In this document: positions 14,127-19,139 of the stretch, piece by piece
Numbering within the stretch: position 1 is the first letter of the stretch
How the letters are laid out: each line of letters begins with the position of its first letter
Origin: Actinomycetes bacterium
GTDB taxonomy: Bacteria > Actinomycetota > Thermoleophilia > Solirubrobacterales > 70-9
NCBI GenBank assembly: GCA_023434465.1
Contig: JAEYSQ010000171.1
Span: 1 to 19,139, forward strand
Direction: 5' to 3'
Length of the DNA: 19,139 nucleotides
Program-made: the position numbers and the translations under genes
Notes under the pieces: model-generated
What the model saw: the letters and a program-made list of their open reading frames with translations, nothing else
What the model was told of the DNA's origin: nothing
Databases searched by the model: none

Positions 14127-14968
14127 CGCTCACCGAAGCAGCGGGGCGGATCCTCGGAACCTGGCGCGGCCGGATCAGCCTCGGGATCATCGTGCTGACC
14201 GTTTTTGTCGCCGTGTTTGGCTCGGCCATCGCCCCCTACGACCCGACCGCCTCTAGCCTCGACGTACTCGAACCACCGAGCACGGATCACTGGCTCGGCA
14301 CGACCGAAAGCGGCGAAGACGTGTTCTCCCAGCTCCTGGTCGGCACCCGGACATCGGTGATCGTCGGGTTTGCGGCAGCACTGATATCGGCCATCATCGG
14401 GTCGGCAGTAGGTGTTTTCAGCGGATACTTCGGGGGTTGGACCGACCGGAGCCTCGACGCCTTCGAGAACTGGTTCCTGGTCATCCCGGCCCTGCCGCTG
14501 ATGATCGTCCTCGCCCGCCTGCTCGACCCCTCGCTGACGGTTCTGGTCGCGGTGATCGGTCTGACCTCCTGGGCGGGCACCGGGCGAATCGTCAGAGCCC
14601 AGGTCATGACCCTGAGGGAACGGGCCTTCGTCGAACGTGCAAGGGCGCTCGGGGCGGGCGATCTGTACATCATCAAGACGCATGTGTTGCCCAACACGCT
14701 GCCCTTGATCTTCGCCAATACGGTGCTGATCGTGGCCGTGGCCATTCTCTCGGAGGCGGCCCTCTCCTTCCTCGGGTTGGGTGACCCGTCGCGCATCTCC
14801 TGGGGGTCGATGCTCGAGAACGCCTTCGGGTCCGGCGCTCCCAGTGCCGGTGCCTGGTGGTACGTGGTTCCGCCGGGGCTCTGCATCACGATTCTGGTGT
14901 TGTCGGTCTCGCTGATCGGGTTTCTTTTCGAGCAGGTCATCAACCCCCGTCTGGCGAGGGCGTCGTGA
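14123..14968 (+). CDS. Peptide ABC transporter permease, DppC type
   Basis: Second channel subunit, 281 residues. After an N-terminal helix comes the DppC/OppC hallmark APYDPT, then HWLGTTESGEDVFSQLLVGTRTSV. The EAA-type loop reads RERAFVERARALGAGDLYIIKTHVLPNTLPLI. About six membrane helices are visible. The ATG overlaps the upstream stop in ATGA, with GAAGGAG a few bases upstream. Its own stop overlaps the ATPase GTG start in GTGA. These couplings indicate fixed stoichiometry with its neighbours. Confidence 0.94.
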   Translation: MTLTEAAGRILGTWRGRISLGIIVLTVFVAVFGSAIAPYDPTASSLDVLEPPSTDHWLGTTESGEDVFSQLLVGTRTSVIVGFAAALISAIIGSAVGVFSGYFGGWTDRSLDAFENWFLVIPALPLMIVLARLLDPSLTVLVAVIGLTSWAGTGRIVRAQVMTLRERAFVERARALGAGDLYIIKTHVLPNTLPLIFANTVLIVAVAILSEAALSFLGLGDPSRISWGSMLENAFGSGAPSAGAWWYVVPPGLCITILVLSVSLIGFLFEQVINPRLARAS

Positions 14969-16581
14969 GTCTGCTCGAGGTCAGGGACCTGAAGGTCAGG
15001 TCGGAGGACAAGTTGATCGTGGACGACGTCGACCTCGACCTCGAGGCTGGCCAGTCGCTCGGTCTGGCCGGTGAATCCGGTTGCGGCAAGACGACGACCG
15101 CGCTCGCCCTGATGAAGCTGCTTCCGGAGGGATTCAGCCAGTCGGGGACGATCACCCTGGCCACGGATGGCGAGCCGATCCGGATCAACCGCCGGACCGA
15201 AACGGGGATGCGCAAGGTCCGCTGGACCGAGATCTCGCTCATCTTCCAGGGTGCTATGAACTCCCTCGATCCGGTGCAGCGGGTCGGTTCGCAGATCGAG
15301 GAGGTGATCGTGCTTCACGGCGGTCCGAAGGGACAGGCGACAAGGAGCCGGGTCCGTGAACTCCTTTCACTGGTCGGGCTGGCTGACGGGATCGCCGCGC
15401 GTTACCCGCATCAACTCTCCGGCGGCCAGCGTCAGCGCGTGATGATTGCGCTGGCGCTCGCCTGCGACCCCCGTGTCGTGATCGCCGACGAACCGACCAC
15501 GGCCCTCGATGTCGTCATGCAGGCCAAGGTCCTCCGCCTGCTCAAGAAGCTCGGCGATGAACTGGACCTGGCCCTGATCCTGATCTCACATGATCTCGGC
15601 GTGCTGGCCGAAACCTGTGACCGGATCGCGATCATGCAGCAGGGCCGGATCGTCGAGACCGGACCTACCCGCCAGGTGATCGCGACCCCGGAGCACCCGT
15701 ACACACAGACCCTCCTCAACTCGCTGCCGGTGATCGGCGGTGAGCGGGGCCTGGTGGACCCGGTCACCGGGGTTTCGGTCACCGCCGAGAAGGCCGCCGA
15801 AACCGGTTCCGGCGCGACAGCCCCGCTGCTCGAAGCGCGTGGCATCTCGGTCAGCTTCCGTCACCGGCGCCAGGAAGTCCAGGCACTTGACGGAATCGAC
15901 CTCGATTGGAAGCAAAACGAGATCTTCGGACTGGTCGGCGAGTCAGGCTGCGGCAAGTCGACTCTGGCCAGGACCCTGATGGCCCTGCAGGAGCCTGACA
16001 CCGGCGAGGTCCTGCTCGAGGGCGAACCGGTGACCAGATCCAGCCAGCGCGAACTCCGCCGCAAGGTCCAGATGATCTTCCAGGATCCGTACCAGACCCT
16101 CAATCCGAGGCACAAGGTCGGCCAGATCGTCCGCGAACCGCTGATCGTGCAGCGGGTCGGCAAGGAAGTCCACGAGGAGCGAGTGCGGCGGGCGCTCAGT
16201 GACGTCGGACTCGATCCCGACAGCTTTCTCGAGCGCTATCCGCACCAGCTTTCCGGGGGCCAGCGCCAGCGCGTTTCGATCGCGGCGGCCCTGGTGCTCG
16301 AGCCGCAGGGATTGATCTGCGACGAGCCCGTTTCGATGCTGGATACCTCGGTCAGAGCCCAGGTACTGAAGGTGCTGCTCGACCTGAAGGAGGCCCGGGG
16401 CCTGTCGCTGATCCTGATCACCCACGACCTGAGCCTCGCCTGGTCCCTCTGCGACCGGATCGCAGTCATGTTCGAGGGCCGGATTATTGAACGCGGGGTG
16501 GCGGTCGACGTGATCGAACGCCCGAGCGAGCCCTACACGGCCGAGCTGGTCGAGGCGGTACCGACGATCTCCCATGGGTGA
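14965..16581 (+). CDS. Peptide ABC transporter double ATPase (DppD-DppF fusion)
   Basis: Single 538-residue protein with two nucleotide-binding domains that drive peptide import at the inner face of the membrane. Domain 1 (about 1-265) has Walker A GESGCGKTT at 36-44, signature LSGGQ at 151-155, Walker B VVIADE ending at Glu176, and switch His209. Domain 2 (about 288-538) has GESGCGKST at 325-333, LSGGQ at 429-433, LICDE ending at Glu454, and His487. All catalytic residues are present in both, so both sites should hydrolyse ATP. The linker is about 25 residues. The HPYTQTLLNSLP and EPYTAELVEAVP segments are typical of oligopeptide ATPases. The GTG start at 14965 gives VSLLEVRDLKV, a normal ATPase beginning, and overlaps the permease stop; longer in-frame starts run through permease sequence. 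Confidence 0.95.
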   Translation: MSLLEVRDLKVRSEDKLIVDDVDLDLEAGQSLGLAGESGCGKTTTALALMKLLPEGFSQSGTITLATDGEPIRINRRTETGMRKVRWTEISLIFQGAMNSLDPVQRVGSQIEEVIVLHGGPKGQATRSRVRELLSLVGLADGIAARYPHQLSGGQRQRVMIALALACDPRVVIADEPTTALDVVMQAKVLRLLKKLGDELDLALILISHDLGVLAETCDRIAIMQQGRIVETGPTRQVIATPEHPYTQTLLNSLPVIGGERGLVDPVTGVSVTAEKAAETGSGATAPLLEARGISVSFRHRRQEVQALDGIDLDWKQNEIFGLVGESGCGKSTLARTLMALQEPDTGEVLLEGEPVTRSSQRELRRKVQMIFQDPYQTLNPRHKVGQIVREPLIVQRVGKEVHEERVRRALSDVGLDPDSFLERYPHQLSGGQRQRVSIAAALVLEPQGLICDEPVSMLDTSVRAQVLKVLLDLKEARGLSLILITHDLSLAWSLCDRIAVMFEGRIIERGVAVDVIERPSEPYTAELVEAVPTISHG

Positions 16582-17875
16582 TCTCTCGAAAGACGTGCTC
16601 GAGCTGGCCCGCGAGTTGATCCGGGTCGATACCTCGAACCCGCCCGGCAGGGAGACCGCTGCGGCGACCCTGATCCGGGACTGGCTGGCGGCCCGGGGAA
16701 TCGAGAGCGAACTGATCGGTCCGGATCCGGAACGGCTCAACCTGGTCAGCCGGATCAAGGGCAAGGGGGAGGGGCCGTCGCTGATGCTGATGGCCCACAC
16801 CGATGTCGTGCCAGCCCCGCTTGAGAACTGGACGGTCGGGCCCTTCGACGGGATCGTCGAGGACGGCTGGCTGATCGGTCGAGGCGCGGTCGACATGAAG
16901 AACGAACTGGCTGCGAGGATCGCGGCGTTTGCCGCTTTCGCGCGACTGGGCGACGAGCCACGCGGTGATCTGGTTCTGATCGCCGAGTCGGATGAGGAGC
17001 GGAACGTCTCCGACGTCGGGATGTCCTGGCTGGCTCGCGAGCGACCGGACCTGCTCTGCGATTTCGCCATCAACGAGGGCGGAGGCTTTCGGCTCGACCT
17101 GGCCAGCGGGGCGACCGTGGTGCCGATCTCGGTCGGGGAAAAGAAAGTGACATCGATCCGTCTGCGGGTCCGCGGTGCTTCGGCACATGCTTCGGTACCA
17201 GACCGAGAGAAGAACGCCGTGCGAGGCGCGGCCCAGGTGATCGACCGCCTGTACGCCTACGAAGCTCCGGTCTTCGTCTCGGACTCGGTTCGCGAGACCC
17301 TCCGCTCGATCGGGGCCAGCGGAAGTGACGTCGAGATACTCGAGTGGGCGGCCGGTCAGCACCCGGTGCTGGCGAAGATGGTCCCGGCAATGACCAGGAT
17401 GTCCGTGACCCCGACCGGTCTCGGCACCAGCGAACCGGCCAACGTGGTCCCGCCGGTTGTTGAGCTGACCTGTGACTGCCGGACTCTTCCGCATCAGGAC
17501 GAGGCCGACATCCGTGAGCACATCGAGACCGCGATCGGTCCCGGAATCGAATGGGAGATGGAACTGCTTGAACCTCTGGAGGGTGGTTTCGAGTCACCGG
17601 TGGACACGGAGCTGTTCCGGATCTGCGGTGAGTTCCTGGAGGAACGGTTGCCCGGCGCGGTGCTGATGCCGATGATCACCGCCGGCTTCACCGATTCCCA
17701 CTGGGTCCGGCAGGCCCGCGGCACGACGGCCTACGGTTTCGCCCCGGTTTTCGACACGGCGGTCGACGAGTACCTACGGTCGATGCATGGTGCCGACGAA
17801 AAGCTGAAGGTAACCGATCTCGAATCGATGGCCGACTTTCACCTGTTTGCGATTCGTCGCCTTATGCTGGATTGA
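16574..17875 (+). CDS. M20-family metallopeptidase
   Basis: Two-zinc amidohydrolase/peptidase of the M20 (ArgE/DapE/CPG2/dipeptidase) family, 433 residues, probably cytosolic since no signal peptide exists. Metal and catalytic residues are His75 and Asp77 in MAHTDVVPA, Asp107 in GAVDMK, Glu141-Glu142 in ESDEE, Glu168 in INEGGG, and His405 in MHGADE. The dimerisation-domain His205 sits in GASAHASVPD. Substrate type is not determined: N-acyl amino acids, dipeptides and carboxypeptidase substrates are all possible. The ATG overlaps the ATPase end by 8 bp and its TGA overlaps the next start by one base, so it belongs to the peptide-import operon and probably processes the imported peptide. Confidence 0.92.
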   Translation: MGDLSKDVLELARELIRVDTSNPPGRETAAATLIRDWLAARGIESELIGPDPERLNLVSRIKGKGEGPSLMLMAHTDVVPAPLENWTVGPFDGIVEDGWLIGRGAVDMKNELAARIAAFAAFARLGDEPRGDLVLIAESDEERNVSDVGMSWLARERPDLLCDFAINEGGGFRLDLASGATVVPISVGEKKVTSIRLRVRGASAHASVPDREKNAVRGAAQVIDRLYAYEAPVFVSDSVRETLRSIGASGSDVEILEWAAGQHPVLAKMVPAMTRMSVTPTGLGTSEPANVVPPVVELTCDCRTLPHQDEADIREHIETAIGPGIEWEMELLEPLEGGFESPVDTELFRICGEFLEERLPGAVLMPMITAGFTDSHWVRQARGTTAYGFAPVFDTAVDEYLRSMHGADEKLKVTDLESMADFHLFAIRRLMLD

Positions 17876-18840
17876 TGCTGATTCGAACCCCCGGCATCGC
17901 AAGCGCTTTGGACAAGGCGATGGACCTCGCGGTGGTTCCGGGGTTCAGCCGGATCGGATATGACGTGCGGCGGCGAATGGGCGGCTGGCAGATGCCGGAC
18001 CTGACTGGCCGCAACGTGATGGTCACCGGCGCGAGTTCCGGGCTCGGGCTCGCCGCCTCGATTGACCTCGCCCGCTGCGGGGCGAAGGTCCACATGGTCT
18101 GCCGCAATCCCGAGAAGGGTGAGAACGCCCTCGGGCAGGTCAGGGTCGCTGCGCCAGGCTCCGATGCCGTGCTGCACCTCTGCGACCTGTCGCTGGTGGC
18201 CGAGATCCGGCGGTTTGCCGACCGGTTCCTCGAATCCGGAGACTCGCTCGACGTACTGATCAACAACGCCGGAGTGATGCCCTCCGAGCGCGAGCACACC
18301 GAGGAAGGCTTCGAGCTGACCTTCGCGACCAACCTGCTGGGGCCGTACCTGCTGACCGAGCTGCTTCTTCCTCTTCTACGGGAGGGCAGGGAGCCGCGGG
18401 TGATCATGATGAGTTCGGGCGGGATGTACTCGAGCGGCTTCAGCTTGAGCGACCCGCAGTTGGAGAAGAAGGAATACAAGCCGACCGGCTTCTACGCCCA
18501 CACCAAACGGGGCGAAGTGATGCTGGCCGACGCCTGGCAACGCCGCGATACCGAAACAGGAGTGACCTTCTGTTCGATGCATCCGGGCTGGGCGGTCACG
18601 CCGGGCATGAGCGCCGCCCTGCCCGGGTTCCACAAACTGACCGGTCCGATCTTGAGGAACTCCCACGAAGGTGCGGACACCGCGGTCTGGCTGGCCGGTG
18701 CCTCACCGCAAGAGGCTCCGGGAGGGCTTTTCTACGAGGACCGACGGCCCAGAACCAAGCAGAGAATCCCCAAGACAGAAGGCTCTCCCGAAGATGCCGA
18801 CCGGCTTCTGGACTTGCTTTCCGAAGCCTCTGCCAGATAG
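17875..18840 (+). CDS. Short-chain dehydrogenase/reductase, DHRS12-like
   Basis: Classical SDR fold, 321 residues, longer than the usual 250 because of an N-terminal extension of about 45 residues (VVPGFSRIGYDVRRRM), which recalls DHRS12-like proteins. The cofactor motif TGASSGLG is at 51-58, CRNPEKG suggests NADP(H) preference through its Arg, and NNAG is at 130-133. The catalytic residues are Ser181 in MMSSGG and Tyr207/Lys211 in YAHTK. The carbonyl substrate is unknown. The ATG at 17875 overlaps the M20 stop as TGATG; a TTG one codon earlier is less likely. It is last in the peptide-import operon, where an oxidoreductase is not an obvious functional partner, and it is followed at once by a terminator-like hairpin. 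Confidence 0.9.
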   Translation: MLIRTPGIASALDKAMDLAVVPGFSRIGYDVRRRMGGWQMPDLTGRNVMVTGASSGLGLAASIDLARCGAKVHMVCRNPEKGENALGQVRVAAPGSDAVLHLCDLSLVAEIRRFADRFLESGDSLDVLINNAGVMPSEREHTEEGFELTFATNLLGPYLLTELLLPLLREGREPRVIMMSSGGMYSSGFSLSDPQLEKKEYKPTGFYAHTKRGEVMLADAWQRRDTETGVTFCSMHPGWAVTPGMSAALPGFHKLTGPILRNSHEGADTAVWLAGASPQEAPGGLFYEDRRPRTKQRIPKTEGSPEDADRLLDLLSEASAR

Positions 18841-18841
18841 A

Positions 18842-18879
18842 GCTCCGCCCAACCATCATTTGATTTGAATGGGCGGAGC
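18842..18879 (+). terminator. Terminator-like hairpin ending the peptide-import operon
   Basis: GCTCCGCCCA (18842-18851) and TGGGCGGAGC (18870-18879) form a perfect 10-bp stem with an 18-nt A/T-rich loop. It begins one base after the SDR stop codon. No T-run follows, as often seen for terminators in G+C-rich actinobacteria. It marks the boundary to the etfB transcription unit. Confidence 0.75.
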
Positions 18880-18922
18880 GGGTTGATTTGGGAGGGCCGG
18901 CGCAGACCGGCCCGACTGCGGG

Positions 18923-18940
18923 TGACTGACTCGTCAGTCA
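18923..18940. promoter_or_regulatory. 18-bp TetR/FadR-like operator upstream of etfB
   Basis: TGACTGACTCGTCAGTCA has 7-bp inverted arms TGACTGA and TCAGTCA around a 4-base centre. Layout and length match the Bacillus FadR (TetR-family) consensus, TGAATGAMTAnTCATTCA, which controls fatty-acid degradation genes including etfB. It lies at the -35 side of the putative etfB promoter, so binding should repress. The regulator itself is not in the window. Confidence 0.65.
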
Positions 18941-18958
18941 ATGTGGCGCGGATCCCGG

Positions 18959-18964
18959 TAGAAT
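18959..18964 (+). promoter_or_regulatory. Putative -10 box of etfB
   Basis: TAGAAT lies 18 nt after the operator. A start near 18971 would give a leader of about 78 nt before the TTG at 19049. Confidence 0.5.
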
Positions 18965-18988
18965 TGCGCGTCGCAAAACTGCATCTCT

Positions 18989-19018
18989 GGCTCTCCACCT
19001 CAAGAATCCGGGAGAGCC
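18989..19018 (+). promoter_or_regulatory. Hairpin in the etfB leader
   Basis: GGCTCTCC (18989-18996) and GGAGAGCC (19011-19018) form a perfect 8-bp stem with a 14-nt loop, 17 nt before the Shine-Dalgarno. It does not occlude the ribosome site. It may stabilise or regulate the mRNA; no known riboswitch class is recognised. From 18841 to 19048 I see only the terminator, operator, -10 box, this hairpin and the Shine-Dalgarno. Confidence 0.5.
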
Positions 19019-19035
19019 CTCTCGCAAGACCCCCT

Positions 19036-19042
19036 AAGGAGG
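19036..19042 (+). promoter_or_regulatory. Perfect Shine-Dalgarno for the TTG start of etfB
   Basis: AAGGAGG lies 6 nt before TTG at 19049. It fixes an otherwise ambiguous start for the truncated gene. Confidence 0.8.
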
Positions 19043-19048
19043 CTTCAG

Positions 19049-19139
19049 TTGAAGATCTGCGTCCTGGTCAAAGATGTGCCAGACGCCGCGGTACAAAAGC
19101 GCATTGATCCCGGCACCATGCGGCTCGATCGTAGCGGCG
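19049..19139 (+). CDS. etfB: Electron transfer flavoprotein beta subunit, 3' end outside the window
   Basis: Only 30 codons are visible, starting with TTG. The translation MKICVLVKDVPDAAVQKRID followed by PGTMRLDRSG matches the highly conserved N-terminus of EtfB (MKI-VLVKqVPD, then kRIDP-TGrLdR). EtfB pairs with EtfA to carry electrons from acyl-CoA dehydrogenases to the quinone pool through ETF-quinone oxidoreductase. etfA is expected just beyond the window. The upstream FadR-like operator agrees with a fatty-acid oxidation role. Identification from so short a piece rests on the strength of this motif. Confidence 0.9.
   Translation, partial: MKICVLVKDVPDAAVQKRIDPGTMRLDRSG

Noticed and set aside
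1..19139. tRNA, rRNA, CRISPR arrays, insertion sequences, attachment sites, toxin-antitoxin or phage-defence genes
   Set aside because: I looked for cloverleaf sequences, regularly spaced repeats, transposase motifs and terminal repeats on both strands and found none that could be supported.

Overview
The window is G+C-rich, actinobacterial-looking DNA, densely packed with core-metabolism genes. There are no phage, insertion-sequence, CRISPR, rRNA or tRNA features. Protein style (CYTH-CHAD fusion, S66 carboxypeptidase, split B12-dependent acyl-CoA mutase, DHRS12-like SDR), frequent GTG/TTG starts and several apparently leaderless genes with a TAnnnT box about 7 nt before the start codon suggest Actinomycetota. 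My best guess is Thermoleophilia/Solirubrobacterales, possibly from a metagenome assembly. That placement is inference from style, not from a marker gene.

Left part (1-5357). A PaaI-type acyl-CoA thioesterase is cut by the window edge. It converges on a leucyl aminopeptidase (pepA, minus strand) broken by one in-frame TAG, with all catalytic residues intact downstream. Divergent from pepA is a thiolase. It is followed by a CYTH-CHAD protein whose expected start position reads ATC instead of ATG, and which carries a strong inverted repeat early in its coding sequence. Next is a HAD-IB phosphatase with a C-terminal hydrophobic helix. Two apparent single-base lesions within about 1.7 kb make consensus error a live alternative to real mutation.

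Middle part (5354-10284). A secreted protein of unknown function (minus strand) lies downstream of a MarR regulator. A perfect 16-bp palindrome sits at its promoter and is a candidate MarR operator. Divergent from marR is a two-gene B12-dependent acyl-CoA mutase. Its large subunit has Phe80/Gln198, the isobutyryl-CoA mutase pattern, rather than the Tyr/Arg pair of methylmalonyl-CoA mutase. A cytosolic two-HKD phospholipase D-like protein follows.

Right part (10289-18879). Seven tightly packed genes look like one operon: S66 LD-carboxypeptidase/MccF-like peptidase, peptide-binding protein with a C-terminal membrane anchor, two DppB/DppC-like permeases, a fused DppD-DppF-like double ATPase, an M20 metallopeptidase and an SDR, closed by a terminator-like hairpin. 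The set forms a peptide import and hydrolysis unit. Murein peptide recycling or peptide-antibiotic detoxification are reasonable hypotheses.

Right edge (18841-19139). A 208-bp gene-free stretch holds the terminator, an 18-bp TetR/FadR-like operator, a -10 box, a leader hairpin and a perfect Shine-Dalgarno. These lead into the start of etfB (electron transfer flavoprotein beta), which runs off the window. With the thiolase, thioesterase, acyl-CoA mutase and ETF, the region leans toward fatty-acid and branched-chain acyl-CoA catabolism.
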